From: Legionellales bacterium | GTDB taxonomy: Bacteria; Pseudomonadota; Gammaproteobacteria; Legionellales; Legionellaceae | Assembly: GCA_027449905.1 (NCBI GenBank) | Contig: DAIDKT010000029.1 | Location: 1 to 62,593, forward strand | Length of the DNA: 62,593 bases | Direction: 5' to 3' | Shown: positions 9,298-18,141 of the stretch, one piece after another | How positions within the stretch are numbered: position 1 is the first letter of the stretch | Layout of the letters: every line of letters begins with the position of its first letter | The notes under the pieces: model-generated | Database searches by the model: none | The model's input: the letters and a program-made list of their open reading frames with translations, nothing else | What the model was told of the DNA's origin: nothing | Program-made: the position numbers and the translations under genes

Positions 9298-10878
9298 ATG
9301 CATGATTTTTATCAAAATTTTCGCAAACGAAGAACGTTTGCTATTATTTCTCATCCTGATGCTGGCAAAACAACGGTAACTGAAAAGCTGTTATTGTATG
9401 GTGGTGCGATTCAGTTAGCAGGGACCGTGAAGGGACGGAAAGCGACCCGGCATGCAACCTCAGACTGGATGGAAATGGAAAAAGAGCGAGGAATTTCTAT
9501 TACGACATCCGTGATGCAGTTCATTCACCAGCAGCACGTCATGAACTTATTAGATACACCGGGTCATGAAGATTTTTCTGAAGACACCTATCGAACACTC
9601 ACGGCCGTTGACTCTGCTTTAATGGTCATTGACGTGGCGAAAGGGGTGGAAGAAAGAACCGTTAAATTGATGGATGTGTGTCGTTTGCGTGATACGCCGA
9701 TCATGACTTTTATTAATAAATTAGATCGAGAAGGTCGTGAGCCCATCGATTTATTAGATGAAGTGGAAACCATTCTCAAAATTAAATGTGCCCCCATCAC
9801 TTGGCCTGTTGGCATGGGTAAACGATTTAAAGGGATCTATCATCTATATCAGGATACCATCTACTTATATCAGTCAGGTAAAAACACACAAAAACAAGAA
9901 GCACTGGCTATTCACGGTTTGAATAACCCTGAGTTAGATGAGCATCTGGGGGAAACGGCACTTGAGTTGCGTGAAGAAATCGACTTGGTCAAAGGTGCTT
10001 CTCATGCCTTTGATTTGGATTCTTATTTATCGGGCAAAATGACGCCTGTCTATTTTGGGTCTGCCATTAATAATTTTGGCATCAAAGAATTGCTGGATGA
10101 TTTTGCTCAATATGCGCCATGTCCAACACCAAGAGAAGCGTTGGAAAGAATCGTCAATCCCGATGAAGAGGCATTTTCAGGTTTTGTGTTCAAAATACAA
10201 GCCAATATGGATCCCAAACATCGAGACCGCATTGCCTTTATGCGCATTTGCTCAGGTACATTTAAAAAAGGAATGAAACTAACTCACTTGCGTATTGGTA
10301 AAGATGTTCAAATCGCAAATGCACTGACCTTCATGGCTGGTGATCGCTCGCAAGCTGAAACTGGGTTGGCTGGTGATATTATTGGGCTCCATAATCATGG
10401 GACGATTCGTATTGGTGATACTTTCACGCAAGGTGAATTGTTGAAGTTTAAAGGGATCCCCAATTTTGCGCCAGAGTTATTTCGTCTTGTGCGACTCAAA
10501 GATCCCTTGAAAAGTAAAGCGCTGCTGAAGGGGCTCATCGAATTATCAGAAGAGGGTGCAACCCAAGTGTTTAGACCACTGAATAGTAACCAATTAATTT
10601 TAGGTGCGGTGGGTGTGTTGCAATTTGATGTCGTTGCCCATCGGTTAAAACATGAATATAAAGTTGATTGCGTATATGAACCGGTTAGCGTCTCGTGCGC
10701 CCGTTGGGTCTATGCTGAGGATGATAAATCGATGGCTGATTTTCGTGCCAAAGCGTTTGATTATTTGGCTTTAGATGGAGGCGATACCTTAATCTATTTA
10801 GCCCCAACCCGGGTAAACTTGTCGATGGCAGAGGAACGTTATCCAAAAATACAATTTTCTGCAACTCGAGATCATTAG
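9298..10878 (+). CDS. prfC: Peptide chain release factor 3
   Basis: Translational GTPase that recycles RF1/RF2 from the ribosome after termination. 526 aa, the canonical length. G1 [15 protein letters not shown], switch region [15 protein letters not shown]3 [14 protein letters not shown] and G4 [10 protein letters not shown] are all present. The [13 protein letters not shown] signature and the C-terminal domain starting at [20 protein letters not shown] distinguish RF3 from EF-G. It follows the valine genes by 17 bp with no terminator, so it may be co-transcribed although functionally unrelated. Confidence 0.96.
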   Translation: MHDFYQNFRKRRTFAIISHPDAGKTTVTEKLLLYGGAIQLAGTVKGRKATRHATSDWMEMEKERGISITTSVMQFIHQQHVMNLLDTPGHEDFSEDTYRTLTAVDSALMVIDVAKGVEERTVKLMDVCRLRDTPIMTFINKLDREGREPIDLLDEVETILKIKCAPITWPVGMGKRFKGIYHLYQDTIYLYQSGKNTQKQEALAIHGLNNPELDEHLGETALELREEIDLVKGASHAFDLDSYLSGKMTPVYFGSAINNFGIKELLDDFAQYAPCPTPREALERIVNPDEEAFSGFVFKIQANMDPKHRDRIAFMRICSGTFKKGMKLTHLRIGKDVQIANALTFMAGDRSQAETGLAGDIIGLHNHGTIRIGDTFTQGELLKFKGIPNFAPELFRLVRLKDPLKSKALLKGLIELSEEGATQVFRPLNSNQLILGAVGVLQFDVVAHRLKHEYKVDCVYEPVSVSCARWVYAEDDKSMADFRAKAFDYLALDGGDTLIYLAPTRVNLSMAEERYPKIQFSATRDH

Positions 10879-10974
10879 CGCCTGTTAACAACCCGCCATT
10901 TAAACCCGACGCCCCGCGAGTTGTTCGCAAGGCGTCGAAACTCGAATTGTCAACAGAGCCTAACTTGGCGGTTT
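10879..10974. repeat. Family A palindromic repeat, short copy 1
   Basis: Starts right after the prfC stop with GCGCCTGTTAACAA and ends with TTGTCAACAGAGCCTAAC, matching the family A ends (TGTTGACAATTC and complement). The inner part holds an imperfect GACGCC..GGCGTC hairpin. It probably works as the 3' end or terminator structure of prfC. Confidence 0.7.
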
Positions 10975-11019
10975 GTATTAAACGGTACTGACCATCGTCA
11001 GGGGGTTAAATAAAAACCA

Positions 11020-11409
11020 TCAAGATACTTCGCATTCTGCTCGAATAACTTGATTACTCAAATTCAGTAATTCAACTTCTCCACCCGAAACAGCGGTGAT
11101 CTGTATCTTGTCATTTGGATGTAAATTAATTCTCATGGAGTCACCCACAGAAAATTTTGCTCCATTGAAGGTGCCGGTTTTTTTTGTCACCTTAAATGAT
11201 ATCAAATTGTTCTCTTGTTCACTTTTTATGGTACAAGTGATTTTAATTGTCCATAAAAACGGATTGGCAAGTAGCTGTGGTTCATTGACAGGTAATACAT
11301 ACTCAATCCCACTACCCAAGCGCAAGACGTGCGTTGTCACTGCATACGCATTTGTAAACATCATCGATACACCGCAGAAAAAAAATAATATGCTTTTTTT
11401 TATCATCAC
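11020..11409 (-). CDS. Small secreted protein, function unknown
   Basis: 129 aa with a standard signal peptide (Lys-Lys start, hydrophobic core ILFFFCGVSMMFTN, cleavage expected after AYA near residue 23). The mature ~106-residue part is beta-rich and has two cysteines (in ITCTIK and RAECEV) that could form one disulfide. Segments VNEPQLLANPFLWTIKITCTI and GGEVELLNLSNQVIRAECE look like a compact beta-sandwich. I do not recognise a named family. It stands alone between prfC and comEC on the opposite strand. Confidence 0.7.
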   Translation of the reverse strand: MMIKKSILFFFCGVSMMFTNAYAVTTHVLRLGSGIEYVLPVNEPQLLANPFLWTIKITCTIKSEQENNLISFKVTKKTGTFNGAKFSVGDSMRINLHPNDKIQITAVSGGEVELLNLSNQVIRAECEVS

Positions 11410-11477
11410 TGTCTCCAGAAAATTAGGATTATATTCAGATTTACATTAAATGAGAAGGTATATACCTCGACGCTTCA

Positions 11478-11518
11478 GGGCTGCCCATCAAACGGCGCAT
11501 TAATTACTCAATGTGAGA
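11478..11518. repeat. Family D repeat, copy 1
   Basis: Shares the core CCATCAAACGGCG..TTAATTAC with 36741-36780. The opening GGGCTG(T)CCCATCAAACGG looks like an insertion-sequence end, but no transposase adjoins it. Confidence 0.6.
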
Positions 11519-11521
11519 TAT

Positions 11522-11535
11522 CCCCCCCCCCCCCC
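11522..11535 (+). repeat. Homopolymer tract of 14 C
   Basis: Fourteen consecutive C residues in an AT-rich intergenic region, immediately after family D copy 1. Tracts like this are prone to slippage and to sequencing error; no gene start is close enough to suggest phase variation. Confidence 0.9.
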
Positions 11536-11583
11536 GAAAACTGATGCATCTCCACAAATTTGCTAAACATAATTGCTGCATAG

Positions 11584-11750
11584 CTAGGGTCTGTTGACAA
11601 TTCAGATCTCCACGTCCCGCGACTTGTTCGCGGGATCCATATCGATCTGTTTTACTACAATATTGCTGTGCCTTGAGCAAGATCTCTGTATCCCGCGGAC
11701 AAGCAGCGGGAAGTAGGGCCTCGAAAGATGAATTGTCAACAAACCCTAGA
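11584..11750. repeat. Family A palindromic repeat (MITE-like), full copy 2
   Basis: About 165 bp, bounded by CTAGGGTCTGTTGACAATTC and GAATTGTCAACAAACCCTAG. Inner stems include CCCGCGACTTGTTCGCGGG. It is flanked by TA on both sides as part of CTAG, consistent with a TA target duplication. No open frame. Confidence 0.85.
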
Positions 11751-11973
11751 GTAATGATCTAATTCTTCCTAACTAATATGTTTGGAAGAATGATGAAAAC
11801 TATTGATATATGACATATTCATCTCATGGATGAATGCTCTTTCATCCATGGAAAACGTCTACAAGCAGTTATGGATTTTGCATAAAGTCGAGAAATGGAT
11901 TCTCCGAAATATTTGAGAATAATATGTATCTGTTGTACAGTCTCAACCTAGGTAAGTCCAACCAACACATGAT

Positions 11974-14178
11974 ATGGAAATTCTCTGCTTTTGTGCCGGG
12001 ATGATTTTTTATTACACAAAAAATATTCTTCCCTGCCTGATGATCCTGCTATTGTTATTTTTTAGACCGAGATTGAACTTGGTTTTAGCCTTTGTAGCTG
12101 CCTTTTTGTGGTCGTCGTTGCATCAGTGGTGGGTGATGGATCAAGGATTACCAAAAAAAATCATGATTCCACGGGCTGAGCTCACGGGTTATGTTGAATC
12201 AATCCCCAATGTATCCACCAGCAAAACACAATTTCAATTTGCAGTGGATAGTCTCAATGCGCATCCAGTCAGAGCCAATTTATTGTTATCTTGCTTCGAC
12301 CATTGTCCTGATTTAAAAGTTGGAGAGTATTGGTTTGTTCAAGCCAAAATCAATCGAGCTAGAAATATTGGTAATCCTGGTAGCTTTGATTATGTCAGTT
12401 GGTTACAAGCAAGACATATACAATGGATAGGATCAACAAAATCTCGAACGTTTCGGTTGATACTACAGCATAGCCAACAAAATCGATTGCTGGCGCTTAG
12501 ACAACACCTAGCTTATCAGTTAGAAAATCTCAATTTGAATGAAAAAACACTGGGCATTTTACAAGCATTGACTTTAGGGATCACGACACATCTTCATCAG
12601 TCAGAATGGGATTTGTTTCGTCACACCGGTACCACCCATTTGATGGTGATATCAGGCGCACATATCGGATTGATGGCTGGAGTTGGCTTTAGCCTAACCA
12701 AATGGATTTGGTGTCGTATGGGTCGAATTTGTTTGCGGATTCCCGCCCAAAAGGCTGCTGCCGTGGTGGCGATGCTTATGGCTTTGTGTTATGCATTATT
12801 ATCAGGTTTTGCTGTGCCTGCCCAACGGTCATTGTTTGCTTGTTTGTTCATGTTTATCCGTTATTTTATTAATCAACGATTTACCCAATGGCAAGCATGG
12901 CGATATGGTTTATTGATAGTCTTGTGCTTAGAACCTCATGCGGTTCTGTTACCTGGACTGTATTTATCGTTTCTTGCGGTTGCCATCTTGATTGTAATAA
13001 ATCAACGTTTTCAAGTGACCGGCCTAGGTAAGGTTTTCGTGATTCAATTGGGTTGCTTGTTCGGATTAATGCCTTTGTCGTTATTTTGGTTTGCATATGG
13101 GGCGGTGAATGGACTCGCTGCAAATCTTGCTGCCATTCCGTGGGTTGGATTTGTCTTGGTCCCTTTGTCATTGGTCACTGCGCTTTTGGGGCAATGGTTT
13201 GAAATAAGTCTTCTGACAAGCATGTTGCATTTTGCGGTTGATGTTATGCTAGATTACTTAAACTGGGTTGATTCATTGTCAGGCATGAATCTAAGTTTTC
13301 AATACTACCAAATTATCTCGCCATTGGCCTTGATGATTGCGATGAGCATTTTGGTTTTTTTGCCCATACGACACCTGAGAGGCGCAATCTTGATCCTAGG
13401 TCTTGTTGGCGTATTTCCCAAATATCCTCGCGTTCAGGCGGGCGAAGCGCGTATGAGTGTGTTAGATGTAGGCCAAGGTTTGGCCATTGTAGTGCAAACA
13501 GCAGATCATCAACTCATTTATGATACCGGGCCCAAGTTTTATCGCGGCTCTGACATGGGAGCACGTACGATTATTCCTTATTTACGTTCCCAAGGGATTC
13601 GATCGCTGGATAAAATAATTATTAGTCACCCAGATTTAGATCATCGCGGCGGGTTAGCCTCGATCGAAAAAGCCTTTCATGTGAAACAATTGATTGTTGA
13701 TAACCCCACTTTTTATAAGAAAGGATATTCATGTCATCGCCATCCAGACTGGACATGGGATGGTGTTATATTTCATTTTTTTTCAATTGCTGATAATTTG
13801 AAAAGTAAAAACAACACGTCTTGTGTTTTACAAGTAAAAAATCAAGCAGGATCCTGGTTATTGACCGGTGATATCGAGCAACCAGCAGAGCAATATTTGG
13901 TAACAACCTACAAATCTCAATTAAAGTCTTCCGTGATGATCGTTCCCCACCATGGCAGCAAAACCTCTTCAACCCCGTCTTTTTTAGAGACCGTTGCGCC
14001 GATTTATGCCATTGTTTCATATGGTCTAGGCAATCGTTATCATTTCCCTCATCGATCGATATTAAAAAACTATCGGCAACGGAATATTCAAGTAATCAAC
14101 ACCGTTGATTGCGGCATGGTGACTGTATTACTTGGAGATACAATTGATATGCTGAAACCTACCTGTTCTAGACTTTAG
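11974..14178 (+). CDS. comEC: ComEC/Rec2 family DNA uptake channel
   Basis: Inner-membrane channel that carries one DNA strand into the cytoplasm during natural transformation. 734 aa with the full three-part plan: N-terminal membrane/OB region (1-160), the Competence membrane domain (about 180-470) with LRQ..LTLGITTHLHQSEWDLF and TGTTHLMVISGAHIGLM, and a C-terminal metallo-beta-lactamase domain (about 490-730) with LDVGQGLAIVVQ, ISHPDLDHRGGL, LTGDIEQPAE and VPHHGSKTSS. All the metal-binding motifs appear intact, so the gene looks functional and the organism may be transformable. It stands alone. Confidence 0.94.
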   Translation: MEILCFCAGMIFYYTKNILPCLMILLLLFFRPRLNLVLAFVAAFLWSSLHQWWVMDQGLPKKIMIPRAELTGYVESIPNVSTSKTQFQFAVDSLNAHPVRANLLLSCFDHCPDLKVGEYWFVQAKINRARNIGNPGSFDYVSWLQARHIQWIGSTKSRTFRLILQHSQQNRLLALRQHLAYQLENLNLNEKTLGILQALTLGITTHLHQSEWDLFRHTGTTHLMVISGAHIGLMAGVGFSLTKWIWCRMGRICLRIPAQKAAAVVAMLMALCYALLSGFAVPAQRSLFACLFMFIRYFINQRFTQWQAWRYGLLIVLCLEPHAVLLPGLYLSFLAVAILIVINQRFQVTGLGKVFVIQLGCLFGLMPLSLFWFAYGAVNGLAANLAAIPWVGFVLVPLSLVTALLGQWFEISLLTSMLHFAVDVMLDYLNWVDSLSGMNLSFQYYQIISPLALMIAMSILVFLPIRHLRGAILILGLVGVFPKYPRVQAGEARMSVLDVGQGLAIVVQTADHQLIYDTGPKFYRGSDMGARTIIPYLRSQGIRSLDKIIISHPDLDHRGGLASIEKAFHVKQLIVDNPTFYKKGYSCHRHPDWTWDGVIFHFFSIADNLKSKNNTSCVLQVKNQAGSWLLTGDIEQPAEQYLVTTYKSQLKSSVMIVPHHGSKTSSTPSFLETVAPIYAIVSYGLGNRYHFPHRSILKNYRQRNIQVINTVDCGMVTVLLGDTIDMLKPTCSRL

Positions 14179-14331
14179 TTGCCTAGTGCCGCATCTTCTA
14201 TATTGGTTTTCCAATGAATGTCGTCCCGGAGTTTAGGGATGCTGTGCGAGTTTACGAGCATTAGCAACCCTTAATGTCCGGGATCCATTTCTCACTTGTT
14301 AGTATCACCTTATGAGCAGTTAAATTGTAAG

Positions 14332-15795
14332 TTATTTCGTTGGTTTGCGATTGGATTGAATCTCATAGAGGGCGACTTCTGCGAGTTGTTTAGCACCACC
14401 TTCAGTAAAAAACAATCCTGGCGCTCCGCGCCGATAAGCGCTCCATGCTATAGGGATACACAAACCTAAGAAGACAGCAGCAACGGTTGCCAGAAAATTT
14501 TTGAAACTGTTTTGTTTTGATTGTGGTTCTTCGCTTACGTGTTTTAGATGCAGATAAAACTCTGCTTTATTGACGACCAATTGTTTATGAGGGTTTTTTT
14601 TCTTTTGTTCTACTAAGCCATCAAGAATCTTTATAATCTTGAATTTAGAATCGGTTGGGGAATTTATATTCAATTGACGGAGTTTTTCAAGCGCAGCAGA
14701 TATAGATTGTGCATGAGTTGCTGTAGGAGGATTATCAGGATGAGTAACTGATCCATCAGCATGGGGTGTTTGTTCCAATGTTTTAGATTCATCTATTGCA
14801 TTGCGTCTAATCGGAGCTTTGTATCGATCAAAAGTATTCGGCGAAATTATGAACCATATTGTTTTCTTTGAAAATGCTGCTCTTTCAAACCCACTTATTT
14901 TTTCAGAAACCAGTAAATTAAATTTTGTGGTACCAGGTATGGGGAAAACACTTCCCAATTTTTCCTCCTGCAGAAGACGGTATGTTTGTTCATACGTACT
15001 AATTTGTTTATTTTTAAGTTTTGGTAAAATGAACTGATGAAGACAGTAAAGACAAGTAATTGCCCAGGGAACTGCAATCGCAAAAGGAACTAACTGACCA
15101 CGAAACCCAGCCTGTGCGACAATCACCATAGATTGTGGGTGCCTTAAACCAGCCGCAAATTGATAAAACTCAAACCTCTCATTAACTTGATTGCTTCGGT
15201 ATTGCCTACAAAATTCTGCTAATTGAAAATAATTATCACCAGATGCTGCGGCTATTTTAATTCTATCAAAAAAATCATATACCTTTCTGGCTCTGGTTGA
15301 TGGATTTCTCTCGAGACTTTTGGGATATTGGTCGCAAATAAAAGAATATTCGTGGAGAATCTCAGCAAAATTATCATCTGCATTTGCTGCCTGTCTATTG
15401 TGCCTGTTAACTCGCTCTTCTAAAGCGGCCAATGAAGACGATTCTTCTGGTTCATTCATTTCAAGCCATTTGTCTAAATCAGTGTTACCCACATCAGCTT
15501 TGGGAGCTATTTCATTTTTTAAATAGAACACTCTATTTTTTTCAATCCTTAGGTAATTGGCAGCTGACTGAATCTGAGCCCATATTGTTTTGTTCAAGTC
15601 TCCATCTTGTTTGTATTTGCGCATAAGATTTCTAAGATGTTTTTTAAATACCATTTCATCATAAGTTTCAAAAAAATCCTTATCCAATTGTAATATCTGA
15701 TACAAATTGAACTCTTTAAACTCAAGCGATCCTTGACCCGAATCATTAAAATACGCGGTTGGATCCAGCAATGTATCATAATTTGGGATAGCCAT
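14332..15795 (-). CDS. Two-membrane-segment protein with a J-like domain lacking HPD
   Basis: Not a recognised family overall. Residues about 29-96 read like a DnaJ J domain: FNLYQILQLDKDF (helix I), KKHLRNLMRKYKQD (helix II), then WAQIQSAANYLR and NRVFYLKNEI (helices III-IV). The HPD loop that stimulates Hsp70 is replaced by KQD at 62-64, so canonical co-chaperone activity is not expected. A hydrophobic segment near 234-256 (LVPFAIAVPWAITCLYCLHQF) and another near 440-458 suggest two membrane spans around a ~180-residue hydrophilic loop. About 487 aa from the ATG at 15795; the frame extends two codons to a TTG. Single gene upstream of comEC's convergent end. Effector or envelope protein are both possible. 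Confidence 0.7.
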   Translation of the reverse strand: MAIPNYDTLLDPTAYFNDSGQGSLEFKEFNLYQILQLDKDFFETYDEMVFKKHLRNLMRKYKQDGDLNKTIWAQIQSAANYLRIEKNRVFYLKNEIAPKADVGNTDLDKWLEMNEPEESSSLAALEERVNRHNRQAANADDNFAEILHEYSFICDQYPKSLERNPSTRARKVYDFFDRIKIAAASGDNYFQLAEFCRQYRSNQVNERFEFYQFAAGLRHPQSMVIVAQAGFRGQLVPFAIAVPWAITCLYCLHQFILPKLKNKQISTYEQTYRLLQEEKLGSVFPIPGTTKFNLLVSEKISGFERAAFSKKTIWFIISPNTFDRYKAPIRRNAIDESKTLEQTPHADGSVTHPDNPPTATHAQSISAALEKLRQLNINSPTDSKFKIIKILDGLVEQKKKNPHKQLVVNKAEFYLHLKHVSEEPQSKQNSFKNFLATVAAVFLGLCIPIAWSAYRRGAPGLFFTEGGAKQLAEVALYEIQSNRKPTK

Positions 15796-15849
15796 TTTCA
15801 ATTCTCTCTATCGTGGGTGCAACGCTTGTATAGACAGATAAAACATGCA

Positions 15850-15993
15850 TAGGTTGGGCCTTGGCCTAATGGCGCTGCCTTAAGGATTAGTTGTCTAAAT
15901 TTACTTCGATTCGTTTGGGCTGAGGAGAGGCGTTAGCCTCGTCAGCCCGAACGTTTTTTAAGGCAGCGCCATTAGGCTGAGGCCAACCTATAT
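15850..15993. repeat. Large nested inverted repeat (family E)
   Basis: Outer arms of about 33 bp: 15850-15883 (TAGGTTGGGCC..GCTGCCTTAA) pairs with 15959-15991 with few mismatches and a one-base bulge. Nested inside, 15908-15925 (CGATTCGTTTGGGCTGAG) pairs with 15939-15956. The whole folds into one long cruciform or hairpin between the lpxB stop and the start of the J-like gene. Partial relatives occur at 2950-3005 and about 62298-62316. Confidence 0.8.
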
Positions 15994-16052
15994 TTGATCT
16001 TTGTCCATATGTAGTTACAGCCTTGATCGTTTAATTAATTTAATTATAGCAT

Positions 16053-17192
16053 TTAAACCATACTTTCAATTAATGCGCTGATCGTGCAATCAGATTTCTC
16101 ATTAGACAGCGAATTTTTTAATCGCTCCAGTCGTTGTACCATGTGCGATGCGCGTTCAGGATTTTTCATGATGTCTAAAATACACCGGGTTAATTCAGTG
16201 GCTGTGCAATCATATTGAAGTAATTCTGGCACAATCATTTTATTTTCTAGCAAATTACAGAGACCGCTGTATTGGATACGAACCAGTTTGGCTGCCGCGA
16301 TAGCCGTGAGTTTGGAAACTTTATAGATAATACACATGGGTTTTCCAAGCAGCGCGCATTCTAAGGATGCAGTACCCGATGCCACCACTGCAAAATCACT
16401 ACAATGCACTGTTTCAACGGCTTGCTCTTGGATTAATGTAAATGGTAGGGTGGTCGTTGCAAGATGGGACTCAATCAACTCTCTTTTCACGCTTCTTGCC
16501 ACCGGTATGACAATATGTAAATCAGGTAATTCAGACAACAGCTTCATGGCCGTATCCCGTAACACGGGCATTAAACGCTCAATCTCATTGGTTCGACTAC
16601 CTGGCAACATGGCGATCAATTGTTTATTTAATGGCAAACCCAATTCTAATTTTAATGCGTCAACTGCTTTATTTATCACCAGGTTTTTAACCAAAGGATG
16701 TCCGACAAAAGCAACAGGAACCTGTGCTTTTTCATAAATAGCTTTTTCAAATGGTAAGATAACCGCCATTTTATCTACGTTCGCGCGAATGGTGTGAATG
16801 CGATTGGCTTTCCAAGCCCAAATTTGCGGGCTAATATAGTAAAGTATTTGAATTCCCAGCACCTGTTTAGCATATTTTGCTAAACGCAGATTAAATCCAG
16901 GATAATCAACCAAAATTAATAAATCGGGTTTTGCGGTCTGCAAGTGCGTTTTAATTGCTTGGTAAGCACGTCGGATGACAACAGCATGCTGAATGACTTC
17001 CGAAACACCGGTGACACCATGACGAGCCAAGTCACTGATGAGGTCAACACCGGCCTCCTGCATATGCTGGCCACCGATGCCGCTGATCTGTAGATGGGGA
17101 TTTGTCGCCAATAATTCCTTGATAAAAGTTGCTGCGTGCTTATCACCGGATTCTTCACCCGCGACAACAACGATTCGTTTATGCGGTTTCAT
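16053..17192 (-). CDS. lpxB: Lipid-A-disaccharide synthase
   Basis: Peripheral inner-membrane glycosyltransferase (GT19) joining UDP-2,3-diacyl-hexosamine and lipid X into the lipid A disaccharide. About 379 aa, canonical. Motifs: VVAGEESGDKHAA at the N-terminus, YYISPQIWAWKANR, LPFEKAIYEKAQVPVAFVGHPL, LLPGSR-type MLPGSRTNEIERLMP and VASGTASLECALLGKPM. The true ATG (17192) lies 14 bp inside the 3' end of the Gfo/Idh/MocA gene, so the two are coupled. LpxH, the preceding enzyme of the pathway, is encoded at 25192. Confidence 0.95.
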   Translation of the reverse strand: MKPHKRIVVVAGEESGDKHAATFIKELLATNPHLQISGIGGQHMQEAGVDLISDLARHGVTGVSEVIQHAVVIRRAYQAIKTHLQTAKPDLLILVDYPGFNLRLAKYAKQVLGIQILYYISPQIWAWKANRIHTIRANVDKMAVILPFEKAIYEKAQVPVAFVGHPLVKNLVINKAVDALKLELGLPLNKQLIAMLPGSRTNEIERLMPVLRDTAMKLLSELPDLHIVIPVARSVKRELIESHLATTTLPFTLIQEQAVETVHCSDFAVVASGTASLECALLGKPMCIIYKVSKLTAIAAAKLVRIQYSGLCNLLENKMIVPELLQYDCTATELTRCILDIMKNPERASHMVQRLERLKNSLSNEKSDCTISALIESMV

Positions 17193-18141
17193 AGCGAAAG
17201 CGCAAATTGCTATCAATTAAATCCGTGATTCGAGCTGCGGTTGCGAGCGCTGCGCATCCTTGTTCACCAGTGACCAAGGGCGAGGTATTCTCGTGAATAC
17301 ACTGCACAAACGCTTTAATTTCATCCAATAAAGCATCACCTTGTTGAAATGCAAATGTTTGACTGGCCACATTCGGAATGCCGGGAAACATTTCTCCATC
17401 TCCTTTTTCAAAAATGGCGAATTGTTTTTGATGATAGTCAATTGATATATAGGATGTTGGTTGAAATATACGCATTTTTCGCTCGGTTTTAAAGCTCACT
17501 CGGCTGGCAATGACATTGGCAACACAATGATTTTCAAAGGTGATTCTGGCATTGGCAATGTCAATTGATTTTGATAAAACAGGCGCGCCTTGGGCATCAA
17601 TGGTGACAATCGGGCTTTTTACCATGGCCTGAATCATATCGATGTCATGGATCATCAAATCAAGAATTACATTGACATCCGCACCACGCGGGGTAAAGGG
17701 TGCCAGACGATGTGAATCAATAAACAAAGGTTTGTGAAGGTACGGCTCTAAGGCTAATCGTGCAGCATTAAAACGCTCTAAATGTCCCACTTGTAATTTA
17801 ACGTGCTTTTGCGCTGCTAGCCCAATCAATTCGTTGGCTTGTTGAACAGTTTCTGTGATGGGTTTTTCGATGAGCACATGGATGCCATGGGCAATACAGT
17901 CACGCGCGATGGCGAAATGTTCTTGCGTTGTGGCCGCAATACTCACAGCGTCTACTTTGCCAAATAAATCACGGTAATTGACGTAGGCGCTGACTTGTAG
18001 TTCGCTTGCAACGGTTTCACAAGCATCAGGATTCACATCACAAACAGCAACCAGGGTTGCATCATCTAACATCTGATATTTTTGGGCGTGAAAACGGCCA
18101 AGATAGCCTACACCGATCACGGCGCATTTCAATTTAGACAT
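17179..18141 (-). CDS. Gfo/Idh/MocA-family dehydrogenase, candidate GnnA
   Basis: NAD(P)-dependent dehydrogenase of the Gfo/Idh/MocA superfamily, 320 aa. The N-terminal Rossmann motif is GVGYLGRFHAQKY; EKPITETVQQA carries the usual catalytic EKP, followed by VGHLERFNAARLAL and DVNVILDLMIHDIDMIQ with the second conserved His/Asp group. Genes of this type next to lpxA/lpxB encode GnnA, which oxidises UDP-GlcNAc at C3 so that GnnB can aminate it, giving amide-only lipid A built on 2,3-diaminoglucose. The 14-bp overlap with lpxB supports that reading, but no GnnB or LpxA is in the window, so the substrate is inferred. Confidence 0.8.
   Translation of the reverse strand: MSKLKCAVIGVGYLGRFHAQKYQMLDDATLVAVCDVNPDACETVASELQVSAYVNYRDLFGKVDAVSIAATTQEHFAIARDCIAHGIHVLIEKPITETVQQANELIGLAAQKHVKLQVGHLERFNAARLALEPYLHKPLFIDSHRLAPFTPRGADVNVILDLMIHDIDMIQAMVKSPIVTIDAQGAPVLSKSIDIANARITFENHCVANVIASRVSFKTERKMRIFQPTSYISIDYHQKQFAIFEKGDGEMFPGIPNVASQTFAFQQGDALLDEIKAFVQCIHENTSPLVTGEQGCAALATAARITDLIDSNLRFRYETA

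Larger units (their letters stand above)
11410..11973. other. Gene-free gap with repeats D1, A2 and a poly-C tract
   Basis: 564 bp without a supportable gene. It holds family D copy 1 (11478-11518), a run of 14 C (11522-11535), family A copy 2 (11584-11750), and then an AT-rich stretch leading into comEC. The segment GAATGCTCTTTCATCCATGG and its surroundings contain a loose ATCCATG/CATGGAT palindrome near 11825-11850. No clear promoter could be assigned. Confidence 0.6.

Noticed and set aside
10685..10930. 81-aa minus-strand frame over the prfC end
   Set aside because: It is antisense to the strongly conserved prfC C-terminal domain and ends in a repeat.
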